Translations under genes and position numbers: made by a program | Notes under the pieces: generated by a model | Told to the model about the DNA's origin: nothing | The model's input: the letters and a program-made list of their open reading frames with translations, nothing else | The model's database searches: none | From: Haliotis asinina | Lineage: Eukaryota; Mollusca; Gastropoda; Lepetellida; Haliotidae | Reading direction: 5' to 3' | DNA length: 64,000 nt | NCBI RefSeq assembly: GCF_037392515.1 | Contig: NC_090283.1 | Coordinates: 34,674,249 to 34,738,248 of the forward strand | Shown: positions 31,915 through 43,159 of the stretch, piece by piece | Position numbering within the stretch: the stretch's first letter is position 1 | Layout of the letters: each line of letters opens with the position of its first letter

Positions 31915-32350
31915 ATCTACTGCACCATGTACTACTATATCACATTTACTGGTATCATGTACTACTATATCACATTTACTGGTATCATGTACAACTATAT
32001 CACATTTTATGGTATCATGAACTACATTACATCATTTGCCGCTATCATGTACTATATTATCACATCATTTACTGGTATCATGTACTACTATATCACGTTT
32101 ACTGGTATCATGTACTACTATATCACATTTACCGCTATCATGTACTATATTATCACATCACTTACTGCTACCATGAACTACCATGTCACATCATATGCTA
32201 GTGTCATGAACTGTATCATAAACTGGTATGATGAGCTAGTATATCACATTTACTGGTATCATGCACCACTATGTCACATCATATACTGGTATCATGAACT
32301 ACTATATTGTATCATAAAGTGTTATGATGAACTACTATATGAAATCATTT
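31915..32350. repeat. About 30-bp minisatellite (TACTACTATATCACATTTAC...)
   Basis: The unit is TACTACTATATCACATTTAC then TGGTATCATG, with variants of 30, 33 and 36 bases. All are multiples of three, so the frame YYYITFTGIM repeats without stops. About 13-14 units, decaying to the right. Confidence 0.9.
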
Positions 32351-32359
32351 ACTAGTACT

Positions 32360-34430
32360 AGTACTTGCTGCTCCACTTAATGTCGAGTTACATCGCCTCA
32401 CTCCCTACACACCCACGTCACACCTGTTCCCCACTTCACAGATCGACATGCATTTCTTATTTTGGCTTCTCCGGCAGACGGTGACATCTGCACGCACATG
32501 CATAGTTTATTTCTGTGACTTATTTCTGTCCCATATATAACAAACATCACGCATGGAGGTGATGACTAGGTCTAACTGTGTCTGCCTTACAACACACATC
32601 ACTGTATCGCCGTCTTTGTAACAACACCTGTACACCACACTCTCGTCTTGTAGGTCTGTCGATTCACAACCAGCTATATCCGGATATACATCATGAAAAC
32701 TGGTCAAATCTTACAACAAGAAAGAGGAGTGACCCTCATAAACACAAACACCCACAAAAACACAGCCTGGTGTTTCGCAGTCGCTCAATGAAGGACGGAG
32801 GTCGTGCCCGTGACAGCCATTAGCACGGCTTACCTTTGTGTGAGAACATTCCTCGATACGAGAACACTATGAGCGACGAGGCGAGTATTCCAGTTTGTCC
32901 TTCGTCAGCGGGAACTAAAACTCAAACTGCTATTAAGGAATACAAGAAAGTGTTATCTCTCCTCATACATAACATATCCAGTTTGTGAAGAGGTCGCCCA
33001 TCCACAGCACAGAGTCAACACTTCGACACAGCTGACATCAGTGTTTATGTTGTGGGGGTCAAAGGTCACCATACCACGTGACAAAATGTTTCATTCAGTT
33101 TAGAACCACTTACTCAAATCTCTGCACGTTTGTCAACGTCATAAAACCATTTGATAAGCATGGATTGTAACATGACGACCAGTTAACAAGGCGTTATGCA
33201 CCCTGCCCCTTTGTTAATCGCTGCTGGAGAAGTGCCAGCTATATTTGAGATTGACGTCATCACAGCAAATTGCTTCAAAGGGACGTAACTCTAGCAGGGT
33301 GGCTGAGATCTTACATAATCTGCTTTTTCTCCCGCATAATCTCATAACACCATCTCACCAGACCATATCCATACCGACTTTACATTCGAGGAGTTTCTGT
33401 TACATGTTATTTTTCATGGCTATAAAATGTATCTGTAAATGAGTAAATACTGGGATTTTATTGACACTGTCGACTCACGTGAACACAAACAACTAAAATA
33501 AACTTCCTCTTGTCTTGGGGGATATACATGCAATACGATTTGGTAATACTGACTGCCTAGTAGCCACCCGGATATTCTTCACATTGCCTTTGTTAAACGG
33601 ATTTATAAATGGCCATTTTGTCAAGCACATTTGTGAAAACACACGCTTTGAGGAAATGCATTTCCCCATGCAAAATGGACTAAAAGAAGCATGTGATGCT
33701 AACCATCAACAAAACAGTAACAAACTCCAAGCAGGCCGTTGTCCACATAGTTTCATGTTTGATCATCATTAAGCCGCGACAAGTAGTGATTCATAATATT
33801 ACGTAATATTTTCATGTGCAATTAAATGAAAACAGACATTGGATTATGGCTATCGGCGGAAGGTAACCCTTCACCCTAAGTGAACACAGATATGTTAAAC
33901 TGACGTTGTGTATCTGAAAACACAAAATTTTGAATGCATCCATACCTCTGTTTAAACTGAAACTGAAGATTCAGAACCTGCACCTGAGAAAAACAAAGAC
34001 GGTTATGGTGCAGTACGTACATAGTCTGTCGTACAGACCCTGAAGTATAAATATCCTAGAAAGCCCACGCATGTCTAGAAAATGTGGCAAGTCTAGATTT
34101 CCACAGCTTCAATAAATGAAGAATGAAGAAATCTCAAGGTTCCATTTCATCATCTTATTTTTTTATTCACTGTGGACGTTGTTTTCAGTAAAATATGTTC
34201 ATTTCAGAGATTAGCTCTAAGTCTAGTAAGTACAGTGGGCACTGTTATTTCTGTCATGATGATGAACCCAGACCCGAGTATTTCGCAAACTTAGTCTGCC
34301 TCACACTCCCTGTATCACATTAATTTCTCTACTGCCTACACCTTCTCACAATGTTAAGCCCTAAATGAAGTAAGTCTTCTTGTCAATATGAACCGAATTA
34401 TTTGTTTCAATCAAAGTTATACTGATTCAC
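32360..34430. other. No recognised gene
   Basis: I read both strands and found no family motif, SINE or array. Frames below 90 codons only. Confidence 0.35.
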
Positions 34431-34438
34431 AGACTAAT

Positions 34439-34642
34439 CTAATTTGTACCGGTAACGAGGTCTCCACGACGTAGTAAACCCCGGCGTGACTCGATCTCAT
34501 CCACCGAGGTGGACTTCAACCCCGTCGCTGTGACACTAGCGTCGACACACGGAAATGCCCACTTGTGAAGAGAATTGGCCGCTAGTGTCACCATATCCCA
34601 CACTGACAGTTCGGGATTATTCATTCTACACACCACACTCAC
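34439..34642. other. Segment with a dyad, possible unidentified dispersed repeat
   Basis: The minus strand has GTGACACTAGCGG and, about 40 bases later, CGCTAGTGTCAC, an 11-base inverted match. The sequence is GC-richer than its surroundings and its minus frame is open for 67 codons, but I recognise no protein. Confidence 0.25.
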
Positions 34643-34769
34643 ATTGAACGACTATGCACGACTAAACACGTAACGGACCACCTAATAGGTAATAAACGTA
34701 GACCGTTCAGATTAAACACAAGCAGAAAAAGATACAATAAATTCTCAGACTTCTAATCAGAGGAAAACT

Positions 34770-35030
34770 TTCATATGTGTGCCATGCGACACCACATCAG
34801 AAAAACCGTCTGTTTTTGTCATGTGACACCACGAAACAGTCTGTGCCATGTGACACCACAGCAGAAAATGGTCCGTTTTGGTCATGTGACACCACGATAG
34901 GAAACAGTCTGTGTCATATGACACCACAGCAGAAAACAGTCTTTTCTTGTCATGTGACACTACGACAGAAAACAACCTGTGTCATGTGACATCACAGCAT
35001 GAAACAGCCTTTGTCTGTGTTATGTGACTC
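34770..35030. repeat. Alternating minisatellite built on CATGTGACACCAC
   Basis: Units contain GTCATGTGACACCACGA or GCCATGTGACACCACAGC followed by an AGAAAACAGTCTG-like spacer. Two subunit types alternate, giving a higher-order period near 75 bases, with about seven GTCATGTGAC-like motifs. Frames through it are artefacts. Confidence 0.85.
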
Positions 35031-35049
35031 AAAAGAGGAAACCAGTTTT

Positions 35050-36020
35050 GTTATTTTACAAAACAGCCTATTTGTACAATCTACCAATTTATTTTGACAT
35101 TTGTCTTGGCGTAAAATCTATGACCCAGATCAGGAGAATGCCACGTCCACTCCTACAAAAAATTAACCCCTGGTAAAACTCTAGCATATCCAATCTGTCT
35201 TGGCATCGCCCATGTACACAATAACGATATCTCGGGCTGTCAACACCCAGACAGGAGAACCAATGCATCTTCACTATTTGCAGCAGCGTAACACTTTAAC
35301 ATGATTCTCTGCAAATCAGCGTTTGATGTTTCAGCAAAACCAATAATACTGCAGTAGGGATGAGGAACCTAGAGGGAGAGGCTTGCCGCCACTTAAATCA
35401 CCACCGCAACAATATCAGAGCGATATATGGCTAAATGGTCCGACATGGAAGCGGTTAACAAACCTGGGGATGGACAAATTACATCGAAAGTGAATATTAG
35501 TTATCACACCCACCACTAACCCACTTACAACGAGACTGTATCATTCTACGAGTCCACGGTGGAAACAGTGGAACTAGCATTTGCAGAGAGCTGACGGCGA
35601 CATAACCATTGGCAACTGCAGATAATTGCAGCTCTGCACTCACAACTGAAGGATACAACGACCTCGGGCTGTGTAATACCTGGGCTCATGCAGAAGACAT
35701 CTGCGACATAACTAAATGAAACGTCTTGTATGCTGCAGGGCTAGGAAATTAGCGCCACAAAGAACAGCGATTATCTAACAAGATTCCGCACACGCTGACG
35801 GGCACAGCTGCAGGCTGTAACGGCAAGACGAACACAATATGTGAAGCTGAAATGTTTGTGTTTCTTTTGAAACTGTAAGAGACAATAGACCGTCATCAGG
35901 TCAAAGTCATGCTGGTATTCAACATGGAGATATTTCTATAATATCAGTAGTCGTACAATCGCTGTGCTGGTTCAGAAAATGCGTACAATTAATGATTGCA
36001 CCTCTGTTGGTTGGTTTGTT
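35050..36020. other. No recognised gene
   Basis: Unique-looking sequence without long frames or family motifs. Confidence 0.35.
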
Positions 36021-36023
36021 GTT

Positions 36024-36185
36024 CAACATCGCACTGAGCAATGTTCCAGGTGGCGGCTGTCTGTAGATATTTGGCACACCATCCAGTGATTGACGGCACT
36101 AGCTTCAGTCTACGCTAACCATGTCAGCAAGCTTTACCAACCGAACCCGTTTGTAACCCTTACGAAGAGCATGGGTTACTGAAGA
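36024..36185 (-). repeat. SINE family B copy, diverged
   Basis: CATCGCACTGAGCAATGTTC, GGTGGCGGCTGTCTGTAGAT, CATCCAGTGATTGACGGC, CTAACCATGTCAGCAAGC and AGCATGGGTTACTGAAGACC keep the family B order on the reverse strand. Confidence 0.7.
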
Positions 36186-36197
36186 CCATGATAAAGC

Positions 36198-36240
36198 ACA
36201 CCCTTACTCCTTCATTAGGGGAATGTAGGAGTAAGGGTGT
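36198..36240. other. Perfect 13-bp hairpin
   Basis: ACACCCTTACTCC at 36198-36210 pairs exactly with GGAGTAAGGGTGT at 36228-36240 across a 17-base loop. It lies right after a SINE end. Confidence 0.75.
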
Positions 36241-36249
36241 ACTCCGACA

Positions 36250-37700
36250 AGTTGTGTTCCTCAAATAAAGGAGTTGATATCTATAAAAAGAACTTGTGTC
36301 TAAAACTAATAAATGTCATTCAAAAGCCTTCACCTCACCTCAGACATCAACAAGTGACACAGTACGTTGATATAAATCTCGTGAACCTGGGTGCCGTGCA
36401 CATAACAAAGAATACAGCAGGACGAAACCGTAATGCCAAAGGAGGTTTTACTGCACCAAATATCCCAAAGGTGTAGCTAGGGATTTTGTTCCGAATTGTA
36501 GTAATATTTAGTCAGAAAATTGTCATTGCATATGATTTCCAATTATGTTTTAATTATATGCACCTAAACACACGTCTGAATGCCTGGTAAAGACCTTACC
36601 TGCCAGAGGTCTGGAAAAAATAATGACCTCGTTAAACATTTCCATTAAACGTCTCCATAACAGATTCATCTTATCAGATAGGACTGAAAGCTTAGCTAGA
36701 AACGTGTTTTCAGTAAAGTTGCGTCAGTGCAGGCCTGGGCTGATCAGGCACTGACCATTGCCCAGTAAGGATTTGATTGTTGTTACAAATTACCAGAAGT
36801 GTCCTTACTGGCAATTACGCCATGTTAAAACAGCCTATCACTCAGGTGATTTAAACACGTGGTCCATGTACAGGACAAGAGTGACTATGTGACTAAGTTA
36901 GGTCAGAACAGGTCAGGTCAAGGATGATATCTGGCAAGGCACCACATTCTTGAAGGTCTACAGTACAGGTTTCATGACATAAATGTGACTCATGAGTGCT
37001 TCTTAAACTAGATACACATTATGGGGAGATTTGCACTCGCCCAAAAGTTTCTTCAGGCATTGCCCTCTAATTCGGTAATCAAGGTCACGGAACTCATTTG
37101 ACAGTGTCCATAGTTCCACAGACAACATGATCGATGTTGGCAGGCGATATTGTAGAACTGACTAGACAAAATCCTGGTACTCAGCGGACATCATGCCGGA
37201 ACAGATGGTGTCAAACAATAGCAGAGAGGATATCAGAACAAACTAGGCCGCGTTATTCACTTTGTGATACAAGCACCAAAACTCTAATGATTGCTCACCA
37301 TGGCCTCCCCGTTCAGAAAATAACGTTGGCCAATCAAAAATCCAATATGGTCGCCACTGGTTATGCAAAAATATTATCGTTTTCGTTTGACTATCATTTG
37401 TATTAGATGGCAGCCCATAGACGTCGCACTGAAGCCTGTAGCAGATACGGGCGTCATGTGGAACTACAAAGACCCAACTTGACAACGTTGGTTGAAGCAT
37501 TCGTTGTGAACGAACACACTGCCTCCCTAGACGAGAACTGTTACATCCGCAAAACTGCACATCCTCGGTATAAGAGAGTGTCTACAGGAAATCAATGAAC
37601 TGCAACTAATGCTGAACCCTTGTACCTACTGACATTTAACTGATCGTTGTTTACTGCACCATTAGACCCAATACCCATTTGACTCATTTTCCATTCAACG
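36250..37700. other. No recognised gene
   Basis: Open frames on both strands at 37134-37600 overlap one another and show no family motif. Confidence 0.35.
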
Positions 37701-37713
37701 TATGGGAGAAACT

Positions 37714-38052
37714 TTAATCGGCACTGGCAACAGTCCAGCTTAACCGATAATACTTGCCAGTGTCAACAGTGACAAATAAATTCTTCTTAATATGGATGTG
37801 TAACAGATCCATGACCTCCAGCGGTAGGCTCCTGGGGGTGATGACACTCTCGAATACGCTCCAAGACTGATGGCATGATAGACACGAGATATCCAGTAGT
37901 ACACTCCCGCATACACTCAAAAGGTGATGACGCTGCAAACCGGTGGCCTCCATTACTACATTCCTAAGCGTGCAGTACACCGCACTCCCCAGTCCAGCAA
38001 CTTTACAGCATGTCACGTCGTACACCCAAGTCCACATCAAGACACACTGCAC
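37714..38052 (-). CDS. Unrecognised open frame, possible terminal exon
   Basis: The minus frame of 112 codons ends in TAA and contains LQRHHLLSVCGSVLLDISCL and then LPLEVMDLLHIHIKKNLFVT. Its right part overlaps the start of the 37-bp array, so only about 37714-37980 could be real. I recognise no domain. There is a possible acceptor TTTGCAG before CGTCATCACC. It may be a real 3' exon or chance. Confidence 0.2.
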   Translation of the reverse strand: MQCVLMWTWVYDVTCCKVAGLGSAVYCTLRNVVMEATGLQRHHLLSVCGSVLLDISCLSCHQSWSVFESVITPRSLPLEVMDLLHIHIKKNLFVTVDTGKYYRLSWTVASAD

Positions 38053-38768
38053 ACCCGAACCCAGCTACCCCATACCATGTCACGTCGTACACCCCTACCA
38101 ACTACTCTACATCATGACACGCTTTACACCCCTAGCAGCTACTCCACCCCCATGACACGTTTTACACCCCAACCAGCTACCCCATACCATGTCACACTTT
38201 ACACCCCAACCAGCTACCCCATACCATGTCACACTTTACACGCCAACCAGCTACTCCACACCATGACACGTTTTACACCCCAACCAGCTACTCCACACCA
38301 TGTCACACTTTACACGCCAACCAGCTACTCCACATCAAGTCGCGCTTTACACCCCTACCAGCTACACCATACCATGTCACACTTTACACCCCTACCAGCT
38401 ACTCCACACCATGACACGCTTTACATCCCAACCAGCTACTCCACACCATGACACGCTTTACACTCGACCTAGCTACCCCATACCATGTCACGCTGCATAT
38501 TCCAGCCCAGCTACTCCACACCATGTCACGCTGCATATTCCAGCCCAGCTACCCCACACCATGTCACGTTGTACATCCGACCTAGCTACCCCACACCATG
38601 TCACGCTGCATATTCCAGCCCAGCTACCCCACACCATTTCACGCTGCATATTCCAGCCCAGCTACCCCACACCATTTCACGCTGCATATTCCAGCCCAGC
38701 TATCTCACACCATGACACGCTGCATATTCCAGTCCAGCTACTCCACACCATATCTAGGTTGTACATCC
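38005..38768. repeat. 37/38-bp minisatellite with a switch in unit type
   Basis: Left block (about 38005-38480): the unit is CCATGTCACACTTTACACCC plus CAACCAGCTACTCCACA, 37 bases. Right block (about 38485-38765): the unit is CATGTCACGCTGCATATTCC plus AGCCCAGCTACCCCACAC, 38 bases. About 20 copies in all. The 175- and 185-codon Pro/His/Thr frames are artefacts of three open frames taken in rotation. Confidence 0.95.
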
Positions 38769-39015
38769 CATGCACGGCGGTCTGTGTACACAGGAGGACG
38801 TGCTCCCTGGGTCACAGACTTCTGCATGTAATATCCTTGATGGGTTATGACTTATGAATGGCAGATTCAGATGATAGCCATGGACCACAAACACGCTAAT
38901 GCTTGCTGTATGCATTAGTCGATCAAGTAGAAATCTGCTCTCGTGGGATGTAAAATCTGTTCTAGTGGGATGGAGACGTACAGACATCACAAATGACATG
39001 AAAATAGCATGGCAT

Positions 39016-39082
39016 TGTTTGGTCGATCGGTCGGTCGGTCGGTTGGTGGGTTGGTTGATTGGTCAAATGAAACCAGCACAAA

Positions 39083-39165
<83 letters not shown>

Positions 39166-39168
39166 ATA
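39016..39168. repeat. (GGTC/GGTT)n and (AAAT)n microsatellites
   Basis: GGTCGATCGGTCGGTCGGTC passes into GGTTGG repeats (to about 39063). After a short spacer, about 22 copies of AAAT run from 39080 to 39168. Confidence 0.95.
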
Positions 39169-39663
39169 TAAAAAAACATCGATTAGAGTTGACCGCGTCA
39201 TGTGGCGATGGATGTGCGTCTACATGACACACGACGCCAAGTAACTAGCAATCAAATAATGGGAGTACATGGATGACAGGTGACAGGTGGTGTCAGACAG
39301 TCCAGGCAATGCTCGCTAAAGCCTGTGCGTGTGTAGCAGGTCATGGAAGTGCACATAGATTCTAGTACATGAATAATTGACTCGTGTTATCTAACATATT
39401 TGAAGTGCTGCCATCAGTAAAGGAAGCTTACTCATTCTTATCGATTTAGTAAAAGTTTACGTCATATTGGAAGTAATTCGGTCATATAGTGAAATATATA
39501 ACCCTGCAAAGTCGTAGGAACGTCATGTATATATGTCATAAAGCATAAGTAATATTAATGTACAAAACATTCATTTCTTGATTGATAAGCTCACTCTTTA
39601 GAACTGGTAACACGCCCTATAGCATATCGTTGAATGACATTTAGAAGGGCTGCAAATATTAAG

Positions 39664-39823
39664 GAAGAGTGTTTTCATGGATATCGACTTCCTTATTATG
39701 AGGAACACAACGTTTCGGTGTATATCCTTACTTCTACATTCACATGACGGCGAAGTGAGGATATAATATGAAAAATTGCGTTCCTCATAATGAAGACGTT
39801 GATATCCCTAAAACCTCTCTTCT
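39664..39823. mobile_element. Foldback/MITE-like element
   Basis: The left arm GAAGAGTGTTTTCATGGATA, TCGACTTCCTTATTATGAGG, AACACAACG pairs with the right arm GCGTTCCTCATAATGAAGAC, GTTGATATCC, CTAAAACCTCTCTTC. The inner GTATATCCTTACTTC against GAAGTGAGGATATAA continues the stem. The total is about 160 bases with a small loop. Confidence 0.75.
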
Positions 39824-40092
39824 TACACTGACACAGCACATTGAAAACAGGATTTCCCTCTCTAACAAACTAAAAGAATGCATGATTGTTTCCTGCAAGC
39901 ATAGACAATCTATCACTGAGTGTGAGAATCGACTTAGAAATTTATGAACTGTTTATTTCGAAGACTATATGTTGTGGCGTCCATTGGTCTTTATTCTGAC
40001 ATCGTACCTGTAAGGGTATCGGTTTCTCATTGGATCTGTTTATAACGTATTGCGATATATTGTGATAATATTTTCATGGCAAAACAAGCAAT

Positions 40093-40248
40093 GTGAGTGA
40101 GCATGGTTTTACGTCGCTGTGAGCAATATTTCAGCAGTATCACGGCTGGAGACACAAGAATTGGCCTCCAGATATAGTACTCATCTGGGGAATCGAACCA
40201 GGATCTTCATCCTGACGATGATTTAACCACTGAGCTATCATACCGCTC
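40093..40248 (-). repeat. SINE family A copy with clear Pol III boxes
   Basis: The minus strand reads GGTATGATAGCTCAGTGGTT (A box), then GGTTCGATTCCCC (B box, 40189-40199 core), then TGTCTCCAGCCGTGATACTG, CTGAAATATTGCTCACAGCG, ACGTAAAACC and CTCACTCAC. The head is the most tRNA-like of all copies here. Confidence 0.85.
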
Positions 40249-40249
40249 C

Positions 40250-42085
40250 GAAACAAGTGTAGGATATGATACTTTTATACGTATTTTTTCTGCCATAGGT
40301 AAAGGATAACAAACTAATACTTGACCTCTGCCTTGAGATAACCTGTGAAGCATCGCCTTGACCAAATGTGTATGTTCAGTCGTCATGACTAACAAAGCAT
40401 TGTGGGACTTGAACCTTAATGACACGACTTTTTCAACACCCAAGAGTAAGTCAATTATAATGTTTTGTAGTCATATCTTGACAATTTCATTTAGAATCTA
40501 ATCACTCTTATCCGACCTGAACAGAGCTTCCATTTGACCTGGTTTTGCTGAGCGCCTGGACGCATACACGATAGCCGTCCGAGCAGGTTGTACTATCCTG
40601 TCACATATGGCGAGCAGGCATTACGAAAGTAGGTCAACATGTGCTTAATTAGTCTTCGGTTGGCTGGTCGGGGCAAAGATCAAACAAAGCGGTCATTTGA
40701 ACATACTGAGCTGCGACGTAATGTTACACAATTGACATAGCTGTTCACATAGCTGCTGTATACAGCGGGGAATTAAACAACACAATGGTATATCTAGCTT
40801 GTAAACACGTGTCACCTAACATATGATATTCTCAGCGCGAGGTGCCACAATATCAGTTGTCACTAACACAACTCGCCAGATCTGGTATTACTGTAAAACA
40901 GCCGATGTCACACCACCTGCCACAAAGGCTGCCGTTGATAATATATCCCTAACACACAAATGTAAACACTCACATGCTGAGTGATTTTATCACACTTCTG
41001 TAGGTTCCATACAGACAATATATCGGTACCACCACAGACAGATGGCTCTCAAACGTATAGAGCTAATTGTTCCGTGAAAATGTCCCACCGTGAGTAGACG
41101 GTTCAAATGCGATCGGTCTGATAAATCTGCTGCAAATCTGTGGTAAAAGGTGATGCGGCAAACAACAGTTTTCGAACCATGGCTTGCCTCATATTTTGTA
41201 CACATAGTGCAATCACTGCTCTTTCAAGGACGTTGATGGTACTCACGTTTAATGCCCTCACATGTCTCTCTGAGGATCGGCGAATTACGACGACTCCAGT
41301 GGTCGCGATATACTGCGGGTCAAGTTGCCAGTTACTGGACACAACTAAAACCGATCGCTTCTAACTAGCGCGGATGTCATTCAAGGAACATCATGGCGGA
41401 ACGCTCATGAATAATTATCAGCCAGCCCCGTGGTTTGTCTCTATATACATCTAGGTCACAGCTAAAAATATCAATATTTACACATGGGTAAGAGCGACGG
41501 AGTTGCATCCCTTTGAACCTAGCGGGCGAAAGATGTTTCAGTGTTCAATGTTCAGTCGCCAAGAAAACCTGCACATTTCTAAAATCACAAGAAACGTACT
41601 GTCTGCTTGAAAACTATTGTGAATGTGTCTAAAAATTAACATGAGTGTCATAAACCTATTAAGAATATAACATACTTTTCAGCCGATCCGAATTTTCTCG
41701 TGAGAATGTGAACATAGACATCACAAACAACTCTACTTACACTGAATTCCAGTCGCTATGTTATAAGAAAATGGTATTTACAAATGAATTTTGATTTTAA
41801 ACTGTAATAACATCGTATTTCTAAATTTTATGGCGATGTGTAGGCAGCATGACCTTAACTGAGACGTCACAGTCGGTTCCTGTTTGATGAGGTCGTAAAA
41901 TGATTCACAGTGTATCTGGCTCACTGGTTCCACCTGTTACGTGTTGTTTGGGCTTATTCAGCGTTATTCTGTAACTGACATGATGATACTGATATAACAT
42001 TAATTCCGCACCAGACCGCCACACGATCCTAGAGGGAGAGCCTCGTTTTGGGACTTCCCACGATTTCCAGATTCCTTACGTCTGA
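40250..42085. other. No recognised gene
   Basis: Frames at 40990-41364 on both strands overlap and carry no recognised motif. Confidence 0.35.
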
Positions 42086-42091
42086 GCTGGC

Positions 42092-42172
42092 TGTACGACA
42101 GAGCACGTTGTACGACAGAGCACGTTGTACGACAGAGCACGTTGTACGACAGGGCACGTTGTACGACATGTT
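42092..42172. repeat. 17-bp tandem repeat, about five copies
   Basis: The unit is GTACGACAGAGCACGTT, nearly perfect, with one A-to-G change in the fourth copy. Confidence 0.9.
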
Positions 42173-42587
42173 TGCAAGGATTAGAAGAAGCGTAGTGTTG
42201 CAACATACAAGTGCTCAGTTCTATCAAATCATACAGATTAACATTCGTGCATCCATTTAACTGAATTAGTGTAAAAATTCTGGTCTAGTTATTGCGCTAG
42301 GTACCCAGTAAACGGGAAACGAGACTGTTGTGTAGTCAGTGATTTGACTTGGCGACCGCACTCAAACTGTCCAGTCCCTTCGTTGCGTCCATAAGGTAAG
42401 TTGTCGCAGAGACTGTGCTTTAAGACTATAAAAGGTATGTATTTTTTTTTCTACACGTGTTCATAACTTCAGAGCAAGATAATCATACAATATCAACATT
42501 CCGTGTACAGAGAACCCGGATGGATAGATGCTTATTACCACAAGAGTATATACAACGTTGTAGTCAGAAAACGTTGACGGGCAAATT

Positions 42588-43003
42588 CGACGTACATTTC
42601 ACCATGATTGTGAATGTTCCGACATACATTTCACCATGATTGTGAATGTTTTGACATACATTTCACCACGATTGTGAATGTTTTGACATACATTTCACCA
42701 TGATTGTGAATGTTTTGACATACATTTCACCATGATTGTGAATGTCCCGACATACATTTCACCATGATTGTGAATGTTTTGACATACATTTCACCATGAT
42801 TGTGAATGTCCCGACATACATCTCACCGTGATTGTGAATGTCCCGACATACATTTCACCATGATTGTGAATGTCCGCAGATAAATTTCGCCATGCGCGTG
42901 AATGTTTCGACATACATTTCACCATGCGCGTGAATGTTCCGACATTATTTTCACCATGTGCGTGAATATTCAGACTTAACATTCAACATGAGCGTGAATG
43001 TTC
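42588..43003. repeat. 32-bp minisatellite, about 13 copies
   Basis: The unit is GACATACATTTCACCATGAT followed by TGTGAATGTTTT or TGTGAATGTCCC. The last four copies switch GATTG to GCGCG or GTGCG. Length fits 13 x 32. Confidence 0.95.
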
Positions 43004-43063
43004 CACAAAAAGATAATACAAAAGAGTGCGATACAACAGTAGAGACTAAGAATTAATTAATAC

Positions 43064-43150
43064 ACGTGAGTGAGTTTAGCTTTACGTCGCTTTTAGCACT
43101 ATTCCAGCAGAATCACGTTGAGGGACACTAGGAATTGGCTACATGGACAT
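43064..43150 (-). repeat. SINE family A 3' part
   Basis: GTGAGTGAGTTTAGCTTTAC, GTCGCTTTTAGCACTATTCC, AGCAGAATCACG and GGGACACTAGGAATTGGC; the tRNA-like head is missing. Confidence 0.7.
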
Positions 43151-43159
43151 GGAGGCAAG

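Noticed and set aside
31582..32355. 257-codon plus-strand open frame
   Set aside because: More than half is the 30-bp array (YYYITFTGIM). The part before it has no recognised domain and may be chance.
37924..38857. 175- and 185-codon Pro/His/Thr-rich frames
   Set aside because: They lie in the 37/38-bp array, where all three plus frames stay open by rotation.
38962..39232. Frames rich in FIYL repeats
   Set aside because: Reading of the (AAAT)n microsatellite.
42588..43003. A CRISPR array (32-bp repeated units)
   Set aside because: Units are contiguous with no unique spacers, and the window is eukaryotic; it is a minisatellite.
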